Part shown: piece after piece, positions 1 through 6,237 of the stretch
Layout of the letters: each line of letters starts with the position of its first letter
Position numbering within the stretch: the first letter of the stretch is position 1
DNA from: a virus
Strand: one strand, 5' to 3'
IMG/VR virus record: IMGVR_UViG_3300020473_002122
Location: 1-30,850 of that record
DNA: 30,850 bases
Translations under genes and position numbers: made by a program
Notes under the pieces: generated by a model
Database searches by the model: none
Seen by the model: only the letters and a program-made list of their open reading frames with translations
Told to the model about the DNA's origin: nothing

Positions 1-9
1 AATATATTT

Positions 10-32
10 ATATCCAGAAGGCATCTGGATAT
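10..32 (+). promoter_or_regulatory. Perfect 9-bp hairpin over the first ribosome binding site and start
   Basis: Positions 10-18 (ATATCCAGA) are the exact reverse complement of 24-32 (TCTGGATAT), with loop AGGCA. The likely Shine-Dalgarno AGAAGG (16-21) lies partly in the loop and the first two bases of the ATG at 31 close the stem. Seen directly: the inverted repeat. Inferred: possible translational control. It could also be chance in AT-rich DNA. Confidence 0.4.
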
Positions 33-678
33 GACATCAGGTATGAAAATAATCTTAGAAGAGTGGAGAGGTTTTTTAAAAGATCCTGTCCCTAGCACTT
101 CTATGGAAAAGCCCACTATAGTTCCAAATATGATATCAGAAGATCTCAAATACCACAGAGATCACAACGTTGGAGTAGATAGAAACATATTTAGACCAGG
201 CTCTAGTAGGTTTTTTAAACTCTTTAGAGAGGCTAGACACCTTAACAGCGTTGGGTTGTATTCTTTAAATGAATCTGAGAGATTTTTAATAGAAGAATTA
301 GACATAGGAGAATTTGGAATTTATGAAGGTGAAATAGTACCTCTAGACTTTCCTATGCTTTACGACGATAAAGAGCTAAAAGAGGCAGAGTACAAGGGTA
401 GAAAGGTCAAACTTAATAAGCCAAAGAGGGGCGGCGGAAAGGCATATGTGTATGTCAATTCAGGCAAGAAAGATAAAAAAGGAAGAATAAAGGTTAAGAA
501 AGTTAGCTTTGGTTCTTCAATGCCTGATGCTATGGGTGATAGCAAGGCGCATAAAAAACGAAGAAAAAGCTTTGGTGATCGTCACAACTGTGCTGACAAG
601 AAAGATAAGACAAAACCCGGATACTGGTCCTGCAGGGCGACGAAGTTTTTTGGAAGAAATATAGCAGGTTGGTGGTAG
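31..678 (+). CDS. Basic phage protein with C-terminal RHNC/WSCR motif, function unknown
   Basis: 215 residues. The N-terminal part, from the second Met at residue 5 (MKIILEEWRGFL), resembles the opening of many marine-phage proteins. The middle (residues ~15-115) is of no family I recognise. The last ~90 residues are very Lys/Arg-rich, carry a stretch KVSFGSSMPDAMGDS and end in GDRHNCADKKDK followed by YWSCRATKF. I recall similar RHNC...YWSC endings in hypothetical proteins of marine T4-like phages; that is memory, not a search. The two cysteines could bind metal. The frame stays open to the left edge, so the true start could lie upstream; ATG 31 is chosen for the AGAAGG 9 bases before it. 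The stop abuts the next ATG at 679, suggesting one operon. Function unknown; a virion or DNA-associated role is a guess from its charge. Confidence 0.75.
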   Translation: MTSGMKIILEEWRGFLKDPVPSTSMEKPTIVPNMISEDLKYHRDHNVGVDRNIFRPGSSRFFKLFREARHLNSVGLYSLNESERFLIEELDIGEFGIYEGEIVPLDFPMLYDDKELKEAEYKGRKVKLNKPKRGGGKAYVYVNSGKKDKKGRIKVKKVSFGSSMPDAMGDSKAHKKRRKSFGDRHNCADKKDKTKPGYWSCRATKFFGRNIAGWW

Positions 679-1632
679 ATGAGTGATAGATATCCGTTTA
701 CTCAAAGAAAGCTAAGTGAGAATGTTATCCTTAGAAAGTTTTCTAGAGATGTTTCAGAGACTATGCTAGAGTGGCATAGAGATAGGCAGGACCGTGTTGT
801 TGAAGTTATCCATGGTGATGGTTGGATGTTTCAACGAGATAACTCTATTCCTATCCAGATCAATGAAGGGTCCACGTTTAAAATTAGAGCAAATGAGTGG
901 CACAGGGTTATTAAAGGAAAGGGCGACCTTATTGTCAAAATTACTGAAACCAAGAAGAAAAAGCCTGATGGGATGAGAAGCATAAGAAAGGGTGCAGATA
1001 GCAATCCCAAAGTTACCAAAATGGACTTTCTTCCCGATGAAGTTCTTGACGATATCGCCGATGAAATAGATGAAGCAGCATCAGATAATCCTCAATATGC
1101 TGCAGGAAGATCAGCATCAAATCAAGCGTGTCTTGATGCTGCTGTTAATGCATATAATAAGGCAAAAGATACACCAGGCAAGAAAGATGATCAGGCTGCC
1201 ATAAAGAGAAGAGAAAAGTGTGCAGAAGGAAAGTCTCCAGTCAAACTTTCAGAAAGTCAGCTTAGGGTAATGATTAACGACGCTGTAGAAGAAGCAAAGC
1301 TAGATGCTATTTTAAATGAGATAGAAGATCAAATCAATGAAAGAAAGAGAAAGAAAAAAGGAAGGAAGAAAAAGAAGAAGTCTGGCAGTCGAAAGCTCTC
1401 AAAGGCAGTAAAAAAATCGTTAGATAAGAAAGCAGATAAGAGATGTCTTACTCGAGGCTCTGTTTATAAAGAATTTAGAGCAGGACTAGGTGCATATTAT
1501 ACATCTGGATCTAGAAAAGGAATGTCTCCACATCAATGGGCACATGCCAGAGTTAACTCTGCAAGCCCAAGTAAAAAGTGGGCTAACGTTAAGAAACGAA
1601 AGAAGTGCCCTAAAAAGAAGAAAAAGAAATAG
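679..1632 (+). CDS. Cupin-like N-terminus fused to a lysine-rich cysteine-containing tail
   Basis: 317 residues, starting directly after the preceding stop (TAG then ATG). Residues ~25-90 look like a small cupin barrel: EWHRDRQDR, then GDGWMFQRDNSIPIQI and an AxEWHRVIKG strand give the two-histidine pattern of single-domain cupins. Residues ~110-190 are acidic and helical (DEVLDDIADEIDEAA). Next comes LSESQLRVMINDAVEEA, a short segment reminiscent of the SQLRxxIxEA motif common in marine phage proteins. The final ~90 residues are extremely basic (KRKKKGRKKKKK) and contain RCLTRGSVYKEFRAGLGAYY and GMSPHQWAHARVNSA before a poly-Lys end. The enzyme activity, if any, is unknown. The pairing with another basic Cys-bearing protein suggests both act on the virion or on nucleic acid, but this is inference. 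Confidence 0.75.
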   Translation: MSDRYPFTQRKLSENVILRKFSRDVSETMLEWHRDRQDRVVEVIHGDGWMFQRDNSIPIQINEGSTFKIRANEWHRVIKGKGDLIVKITETKKKKPDGMRSIRKGADSNPKVTKMDFLPDEVLDDIADEIDEAASDNPQYAAGRSASNQACLDAAVNAYNKAKDTPGKKDDQAAIKRREKCAEGKSPVKLSESQLRVMINDAVEEAKLDAILNEIEDQINERKRKKKGRKKKKKSGSRKLSKAVKKSLDKKADKRCLTRGSVYKEFRAGLGAYYTSGSRKGMSPHQWAHARVNSASPSKKWANVKKRKKCPKKKKKK

Positions 1633-1684
1633 ACACACGTGTAACCCTTGTCACTCTGTGATAAAATAGTATCCAGGAGGTAAT

Positions 1685-2608
1685 ATGACAGTAAGATTTG
1701 GTTATGCGTGTATGAATATGACTCTTCAAAAGGGCAATCGAGACAGAGTCACCTGTAATAGGGGAATGATAAAAAGGACATTTGTAGAAAAGGGTCTAGA
1801 GTATGCATCAGAGCTTTCACTTAAAAATTCAATGGACCTTATTAAAATCATCGACTGGAACAACCAGCAGGGTATCAAGGTATTCAGAATCACATCCTGC
1901 CTATTTCCATGGATGAGTGAGTACGAACTAGAAGAGCTACCGGACTTTGAGAGCATCAAGTTCAATCTTGAGTATGCAGGCAGGCTTGCTCGTGAAAACA
2001 ATCAGCGCCTCTCTTTTCACCCAGGACATTTCAATATTCTAACATCCAATAGAGAAGAAGTTGTCAACAACTCTATCGTAGATCTGACGAGACATGGACA
2101 GATTTTTGATCTAATGGGCATGGAAAGAAATCACTGGTCAAAGATCAATATTCACATTGGTGCATCTTATGGCGATAGAGACTCTGCAATTACTAGATGG
2201 CTTAAGAATTTTGATCGACTTCCAGACTCTGTAAAGTGTCGGCTTACTGTAGAAAATGATGATAGAGAGCGGCTGTTTTCTACCAAGATGCTCTATCATG
2301 GAATCTATAAGACGGCAGGTGTTCCAATTGTATTTGACTCACACCATTTTACTTGTGGCCATCAAGACTCATCGTATGACGAGGCACTAGGCATGGCAGT
2401 AGAATCCTGGCCAAAGGAAGTTACTCCACAGTGTCACCATTCAAATTCAAAGAAAAATTATGAAGACCCCAAGGTTGGCAAGACTGCACACAGTAGTTGG
2501 TACTATGAGCCATTTCAAGACCTCGGTCACACTCTAGATGTTGTTCTTGAGTCAAAAATGAAGGAAAAATCTTTAATAAAATATAAGAAAGATTTTCTTA
2601 CTGTATAG
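1685..2608 (+). CDS. uvsE: UV-damage endonuclease, UvdE/UVE1 family
   Basis: 307 residues, the normal length of bacterial UvdE. The family is a TIM-barrel metal-dependent nuclease that nicks DNA 5' of pyrimidine dimers and other lesions. The metal-ligand blocks appear in order: FHPGHF (111-116), NIHIGASYGD (155-164), LTVENDD (187-193), VFDSHH (216-221), HHS (251-253), AHSSWYY (268-274) and VLESKMKEKSL (287-297). The FRITSCLFPWM block near residue 67 matches the family's FRxSS..FP signature. I see no missing catalytic residue. Start ATG 1685 is set by a textbook AGGAGGT at 1675-1681. The likely role is repair of phage DNA in sunlit water, an established theme for marine phages. It is followed after 7 bases by the acetyltransferase-fold gene. 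Confidence 0.93.
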   Translation: MTVRFGYACMNMTLQKGNRDRVTCNRGMIKRTFVEKGLEYASELSLKNSMDLIKIIDWNNQQGIKVFRITSCLFPWMSEYELEELPDFESIKFNLEYAGRLARENNQRLSFHPGHFNILTSNREEVVNNSIVDLTRHGQIFDLMGMERNHWSKINIHIGASYGDRDSAITRWLKNFDRLPDSVKCRLTVENDDRERLFSTKMLYHGIYKTAGVPIVFDSHHFTCGHQDSSYDEALGMAVESWPKEVTPQCHHSNSKKNYEDPKVGKTAHSSWYYEPFQDLGHTLDVVLESKMKEKSLIKYKKDFLTV

Positions 2609-2615
2609 TTCACAT

Positions 2616-3374
2616 ATGCATACATGTGAATCTCTAGCAACAGAAATAAAAAATCTAGGAGTTTCTTCAGGTGACACAGTACTAGTCCACTCTTCCTATA
2701 AGAGCTTAGGAAAGATGGAAAAGGGTGCTGAAACAATAGTAAGAGCTCTTCAGCAAGCCGTAACTTATCAAGGCTTGCTCCTCATGCCCTCTTTTAATAT
2801 GGTTGCTGAGGGCAATAAGAAAAGAAGGCGGTCTGACACTTGGGATATTGAAAAATCTAAATCTACAGTTGGATGGATTACTGAATATTTTAGGCAGCTG
2901 CCGACAACATATCGGTCAAATAACTATTCTCATTCAATTGGAGCCTGGGGGAGGGATTCAATTCCCTTTCTTTGTGGTCACATGTCCAATAGGGGGCCTG
3001 TCTCTCCGTGGGATAGACCTCCATGGGGAAGAACATATGGTCAGGACTCTCCATTCTATAGGGCATATGAGCAATCCGGAAAGATCATGATGATTGGTGA
3101 TATACCGTGGGCTTCTTGCACACATATTCACTTTATAGAGACGCTTTATTGGAATATTTTATTAGAATCAGATGGCAGTGTCCCATATCCCAAATTAAAT
3201 AAGAAAGCTGTTGGAAAGCTCTGGATGGATCTACATAAAAAAGGATTGCTAGGTCAGTCCATGAGCCTTGGAAAGGTAGGTAGTGCAAATTGTAAGCTAT
3301 TTCAAGTTAGCAAGTTTGTTGACACTATTTTAGAAAGTGTTAAAGAAAGCCCGAGTCATTTTTTAAAAATATAG
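2616..3374 (+). CDS. Aminoglycoside N(3)-acetyltransferase-fold protein (Antibiotic_NAT family)
   Basis: 252 residues, close to the family's usual ~260. Family hallmarks in order: VLVHSSYKSLG (residues ~23-33), GLLLMPSFN, a central STVGWITEYFR helix, the YRSNNYSHSIGAWG block that carries the likely catalytic His, DSPFYRAYEQSGKIMMIGD and the following THIHFIETL. Members acetylate amino groups with acetyl-CoA. Many family members outside drug-resistance loci act on amino sugars or unknown amines, so the name should not be read as resistance. The start lacks a clear Shine-Dalgarno; ATG 2616 sits between CACAT (2611-2615) and ATGTG (2624-2628), a short inverted repeat. It is probably co-transcribed with uvsE 7 bases upstream. 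Its amine substrate might be a sugar made by the downstream glycan genes, but it is 9 kb away from them. Confidence 0.87.
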   Translation: MHTCESLATEIKNLGVSSGDTVLVHSSYKSLGKMEKGAETIVRALQQAVTYQGLLLMPSFNMVAEGNKKRRRSDTWDIEKSKSTVGWITEYFRQLPTTYRSNNYSHSIGAWGRDSIPFLCGHMSNRGPVSPWDRPPWGRTYGQDSPFYRAYEQSGKIMMIGDIPWASCTHIHFIETLYWNILLESDGSVPYPKLNKKAVGKLWMDLHKKGLLGQSMSLGKVGSANCKLFQVSKFVDTILESVKESPSHFLKI

Positions 3375-3384
3375 AGATTCTGAA

Positions 3385-3414
3385 TTGTTTAACTTTGTTT
3401 GGACTTTTTAATAT
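3385..3414 (+). promoter_or_regulatory. Candidate sigma70-type promoter for the exported protein gene
   Basis: TTGTTT at 3385-3390 and TAATAT at 3409-3414 with an 18-base spacer, in a 76-base gap. A second TTGTTT at 3395-3400 is too close to serve. Downstream, CTGTG (3424-3428) and CACAG (3434-3438) form a short hairpin before the AAGGAAG Shine-Dalgarno. Confidence 0.4.
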
Positions 3415-3450
3415 ATTTACGAACTGTGTCTATCACAGAAAGGAAGAAAA

Positions 3451-3978
3451 ATGTTTAAGAAAATTTTGGCATGTATGTTATGCCTTGGACTATCAACACC
3501 AGCCCTTGCAGATGATCATGCAGTCGGAGGGGAAGATAGGAGTTCAGACATGGATTGGACTAAGCGTATGGGAATTCGTTTTGGATATAACTACGCAAAT
3601 AAGGCAGATGAGTCAGACAGACTAGACAGTCCTCATATGTTTGCAATGGGTTTCGAAGCACAACAGACAATGGATGGAGGAACTTGGCTTGATCTTCTCT
3701 TTATTCAAAATCTGACAATTAGCGGACTAGATCAAAGTGTAGTCTTGCCTTCTGCAAATGCACTAGTTGGATTTGAAATTAATGACGCTTTACAGATAGC
3801 TGTTGGAGCAAATGCGACTGTGGTGGATCCTTCAGATGAAAATCATTACTTTCACCTGGTCACCGCCGTTGGGTGGACTCAAGATGCAGGTATCTTTAGT
3901 GTACCTCTTCATCTAGTCTTTATCCCGGATGTAAACAACTACTATAGAGTTGCAATCACCACAGGTGTTAACTGGTAA
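3451..3978 (+). CDS. Small exported protein, probable 8-stranded outer-membrane beta-barrel
   Basis: 175 residues. A clear Sec signal peptide covers residues 1-20: KK, a hydrophobic core, then TPALA with cleavage likely before DD. The two Cys in the hydrophobic core do not form a lipobox. The mature part alternates polar and apolar residues in about eight stretches: IRFGYNYAN, MFAMGFEAQ, WLDLLFIQNL, ALVGFEI, LQIAVGANAT, LVTAVGWTQ, SVPLHLVFI and YYRVAITTGVNW. It ends in an aromatic Trp, as barrels recognised by the BAM machine usually do. The size matches OmpX/PagL-type eight-stranded barrels. I see no enzyme motif. It has its own candidate promoter and a strong terminator, so it is probably a single-gene unit. 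A phage-encoded outer-membrane protein could block superinfection or alter the host surface; that is inference. Confidence 0.75.
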   Translation: MFKKILACMLCLGLSTPALADDHAVGGEDRSSDMDWTKRMGIRFGYNYANKADESDRLDSPHMFAMGFEAQQTMDGGTWLDLLFIQNLTISGLDQSVVLPSANALVGFEINDALQIAVGANATVVDPSDENHYFHLVTAVGWTQDAGIFSVPLHLVFIPDVNNYYRVAITTGVNW

Positions 3979-4001
3979 TTTAAAATAGATCTTATTTTTT
4001 T

Positions 4002-4033
4002 CCCTGCCATACTTAGTATGGTGGGGATTTTTT
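4002..4033 (+). terminator. Intrinsic terminator after the exported protein gene
   Basis: Stem 4002-4012 pairs with 4016-4026 (11 pairs including two G-T pairs) around the loop TTA, followed by ATTTTTT (4027-4033). The U-tract is on the plus strand only. The stop codon of the convergent minus-strand gene (4032-4034) lies within the T-run, so the two genes meet at this hairpin. Confidence 0.85.
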
Positions 4034-4253
4034 ATATCTCTATGTTGCTAATTTTCTTGAGGATCTTTTTTTCAAGCTGACATATGCGCATTCTAGTTAC
4101 ACCAAAAATATCACCTATCTGCTGTAGAGTCATAGGCCCTTCTCTGGCTGCAACTATCGTGCAATTCATAAATTCTTTATTTTCTATCAAATACCTGCAT
4201 GAATTATTTTCACAAGGCTTTTGTAAGATGTTACACTTTTCAAAACACTTCAT
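4032..4253 (-). CDS. Small Cys-rich protein with sigma-region-4-like helix-turn-helix
   Basis: 73 residues, the only minus-strand gene I accept. Residues 41-68 (MTLQQIGDIFGVTRMRICQ, then LEKKILKKI) closely match the sigma70 region 4.2 helix-turn-helix, with the typical MTLxxIGxxxGVTxxRIxQLExxxLKKL pattern. The N-terminal half has Cys at 3, 7, 14, 19 and 31, spaced so as to suggest a metal site (C14-x4-C19 and C31 most plausible). I recall small proteins of this CxNxxCR...NC...MTLxEIG type in marine phages. AGGAAAG lies about 9 bases upstream on the minus strand, supporting this ATG. It lacks regions 1-3, so it cannot be a full sigma factor; a regulator, a sigma appropriator or a late co-activator are all possible. 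It diverges from phoH2 across a gap containing a dyad. Confidence 0.82.
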   Translation of the reverse strand: MKCFEKCNILQKPCENNSCRYLIENKEFMNCTIVAAREGPMTLQQIGDIFGVTRMRICQLEKKILKKISNIEI

Positions 4254-4293
4254 ATTTTATAGCTTTCCTAATATTCTTGATATTTTAATTTAC

Positions 4294-4311
4294 ACACGAA
4301 ACATATCGTGT
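4294..4311. promoter_or_regulatory. Perfect dyad ACACGA-N6-TCGTGT in the divergent gap
   Basis: ACACGA (4294-4299) and TCGTGT (4306-4311) are exact reverse complements with six bases between them. The spacing would suit a dimeric helix-turn-helix protein. The site lies between the minus-strand HTH gene and phoH2, overlapping where either promoter could be. A second, weaker repeat, TGTAC (4309-4313) with GTACA (4325-4329), encloses the phoH2 Shine-Dalgarno. Seen directly: the repeats. Inferred: an operator, possibly autoregulatory. Confidence 0.4.
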
Positions 4312-4331
4312 ACATCCACCAGAGGTACATA

Positions 4332-5630
4332 ATGTCAAACACAGGTAAGAGAAAAACTTTTATAGTCGACACGTCAGTCCTTCTATATGACATGAACTCC
4401 ATACATTCTTTTCCAGGGAACGATGTTGTTATTCCCCTCATTGTCCTAGATGAAATTGATAGATTTAAAGAAAAGCCAGGAATATTAGGAGAAAGTGCTA
4501 GATACATCAATAGATTTCTAGACGAGCTAAGAAAAGCAGGAAGTCTTCACGACGGTGTGAGTTTGGAAAATGATCAAACGATTAGAGTTGAAACCTCTCA
4601 TCCTGAAGAAGTTCCTAGCTCTCTTGACCTTAGTTCTGGAGATAATATAATAGTTGGTGTTGCAATGCACTTAATGTCGTCTCAAGAGAATGATGTCATA
4701 GTCATTACAAAGGATATAAATTTTCGTGTTAAGTGCGATGCATTAAAAATTAAATCAGAAGATTATTATAAAGATAGAATTATTACAGAAGAAGACACCA
4801 TCTATACAGGTCAAAGAAAAGTTGAAATATTTTCACCAGATATTGTTAATAAATTTTATGAAAAAGGTTCTATTTCATGTGAAGATGTCAACTTAGATCT
4901 AAATCCCAATGAATTCTTTGTTGGAAAGCATCAAAATAGCTCTATGATAGGAATAGAAAAGAACGGAAAAATATCTCACCTAGAAACAAGAATTGAGCAA
5001 ATGTGCTCTGTTAATGCAAGAAATAAAGAGCAAAAATTTGCACTAGAGCTTCTCTCTAGGCCTGACATTCCCCTTGTCACCCTGACTGGAAAAGCTGGAT
5101 CAGGAAAAACGTTTTTAACTCTAATGACAGCTCTTTCTGGACTTCAAGAAAAAAGATACGAGCGGGTAGTCATTACAAGGACACTTCAACCTGTTGGAAG
5201 AGATATCGGATATCTTCCAGGTGACATTAATGATAAGATGGACCCTTGGATGGGTGCAATTGTAGATAACGTACGACATGCCTTTAAAGATTTAACATAT
5301 TTCTCCCTTATGAGAGAAAAGGGATTAATTGAAGTTACACCCTTGGCCTTTATTAGGGGAAGAACATTTAATGATACGTTTTTAATAGTTGATGAAGCAC
5401 AAAACTCTACGATTCATGAGCTAAAGACAGTTATAACCAGAGTCGGTGAGGGTTCAAAGATTGTACTCCTGGGAGACATAGACCAGATAGACACACCCTA
5501 TATTGATAGCTTTTCAAACGGATTAACAGTAGTTATAGAAAAGCTTAAAAATGAAAAGCTAACAGGTCACATTACACTAATGAAGGGAGAGAGGTCCGAG
5601 TTGGCCACATTGGCGTCAAAAGTCATTTAA
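4332..5630 (+). CDS. phoH2: PIN-PhoH fusion protein (PhoH2-type RNA helicase/RNase)
   Basis: 432 residues from ATG 4332, chosen for AGAGGT at 4321-4326; a GTG at 4308 in frame would add eight residues but has no binding site. Residues ~8-145 form a PIN nuclease domain: FIVDTSVLLYD (D13), VLDEIDRF (~D40), SGDNIIVG (~D104) and ITKDINFR (~D128) give the four acidic positions. A linker follows, then the PhoH ATPase with Walker A GKAGSGKT (253-260), the TRTLQPVGRDIGYLPGD block, the PhoH-typical KMDPWMG, and Walker B FLIVDEAQN (ending ~358), then LLGDIDQID. PhoH2 proteins couple RNA unwinding to cleavage. phoH genes are common in marine phages, but most are single-domain; the full PIN-PhoH form is less usual there. 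Both active sites look intact. Confidence 0.92.
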   Translation: MSNTGKRKTFIVDTSVLLYDMNSIHSFPGNDVVIPLIVLDEIDRFKEKPGILGESARYINRFLDELRKAGSLHDGVSLENDQTIRVETSHPEEVPSSLDLSSGDNIIVGVAMHLMSSQENDVIVITKDINFRVKCDALKIKSEDYYKDRIITEEDTIYTGQRKVEIFSPDIVNKFYEKGSISCEDVNLDLNPNEFFVGKHQNSSMIGIEKNGKISHLETRIEQMCSVNARNKEQKFALELLSRPDIPLVTLTGKAGSGKTFLTLMTALSGLQEKRYERVVITRTLQPVGRDIGYLPGDINDKMDPWMGAIVDNVRHAFKDLTYFSLMREKGLIEVTPLAFIRGRTFNDTFLIVDEAQNSTIHELKTVITRVGEGSKIVLLGDIDQIDTPYIDSFSNGLTVVIEKLKNEKLTGHITLMKGERSELATLASKVI

Positions 5631-5661
5631 CCTGAATAATTAGTTCATGGAGTGACACGCC

Positions 5662-6003
5662 ATGCCTGCAACAAAATTTAAAAAGAGAGATAGAAATAGA
5701 TTTAGAAAAGTCTATCCTTATCTTAGGGTAAGGCCTAACAATACATACTGCGCTGATAGTGAAGTTATTATTGAGGTTGGATCAGTAACATTTTCAAACT
5801 CAAATGGTCCTATAACATATACTTTTACAGAAAATTTTACTACAGCCCCGTATGTGACAGCAACTTCTATAGATAGTAGTTCAAATAATACAGCTGATGT
5901 TAATGTGTTTATTGACTCTATTTCAACAACTGCTGTTCAAATATCTGTCAGTCAGGACTTTACCGGAACTGTTCACTTTCATGCAATAATGGTGGGGACA
6001 TGA
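5662..6003 (+). CDS. Small beta-rich structural protein, first of a paralogous pair
   Basis: 113 residues. After a basic N-terminus (KFKKRDRNRFRK), residues ~38-113 form a beta domain: VGSVTFSNSNG, then FTTAPYVTATSID, VNVFIDSISTTAVQISVS and a closing FTGTVHFHAIMVGT. The same plan, with GTVHYHAI near the end, is repeated in the next gene, so the two are paralogues. The pattern (F..P.V, strand, xGTVxxHAI) resembles the short lectin-like or fibre-tip domains (H-type-lectin-like) in phage tail proteins; I hold that loosely. GGAGTG at 5649-5654 supports the start. The stop overlaps the next start as ATGA (6000-6003), so translation is probably coupled. It lies just before the giant fibre gene, so a fibre or baseplate accessory is likely. 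Confidence 0.75.
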   Translation: MPATKFKKRDRNRFRKVYPYLRVRPNNTYCADSEVIIEVGSVTFSNSNGPITYTFTENFTTAPYVTATSIDSSSNNTADVNVFIDSISTTAVQISVSQDFTGTVHFHAIMVGT

Positions 6004-6227
6004 GTGCAAACCTTATCATGGAGGCAGGAGAGGCAACCTTTAGCAATAACGTAGAGTCAACAGTTACGCTTTCATCATTGCATAAAAATACCCCTCAAAT
6101 CACCCTGACATGTAATGATGACAACTTGAATGTATATGTGAAAAGCCTCACAGTCTCATCTTTAACAATAGGTGTCAGTAGCCCATTTAGCGGCACTGTC
6201 CACTATCATGCAATTAGCAAACTATAG
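6000..6227 (+). CDS. Small beta-rich structural protein, second paralogue
   Basis: 75 residues, essentially only the beta domain of the upstream protein without the basic N-terminus. It runs AGEATFSNNVESTVTL, NTPQITLTCND, LNVYVKSLTVSSLTIGVS and SPFSGTVHYHAISKL, matching the neighbour strand for strand. The start ATG overlaps the previous stop (ATGA). Ten bases separate it from the fibre gene. Tandem duplication followed by divergence is the simplest history. Its role is unknown but presumably shared with its neighbour, such as a subunit of a fibre tip or a binding knob. No signal peptide or enzyme motif is visible. Confidence 0.72.
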   Translation: MSANLIMEAGEATFSNNVESTVTLSSLHKNTPQITLTCNDDNLNVYVKSLTVSSLTIGVSSPFSGTVHYHAISKL

Positions 6228-6237
6228 GAACCATTAA

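Noticed and set aside
2616-3374. Reading the acetyltransferase as an antibiotic-resistance gene
   Set aside because: The family is broad and many members have other amine substrates. Nothing nearby indicates a resistance cassette, integron or transposon.
3395-3625. Overlapping open frame in front of the exported protein
   Set aside because: It is out of frame with a gene that has a clear signal peptide and ribosome site, and its translation shows no domain.
4084-4332. Plus-strand open frame opposite the HTH gene
   Set aside because: It has no recognisable domain or ribosome site and lies antisense to a well-supported gene.
4308-4332. GTG start for phoH2 eight codons upstream
   Set aside because: There is no Shine-Dalgarno before it, whereas ATG 4332 has AGAGGT at a good distance; the extra residues are not part of the PIN domain.
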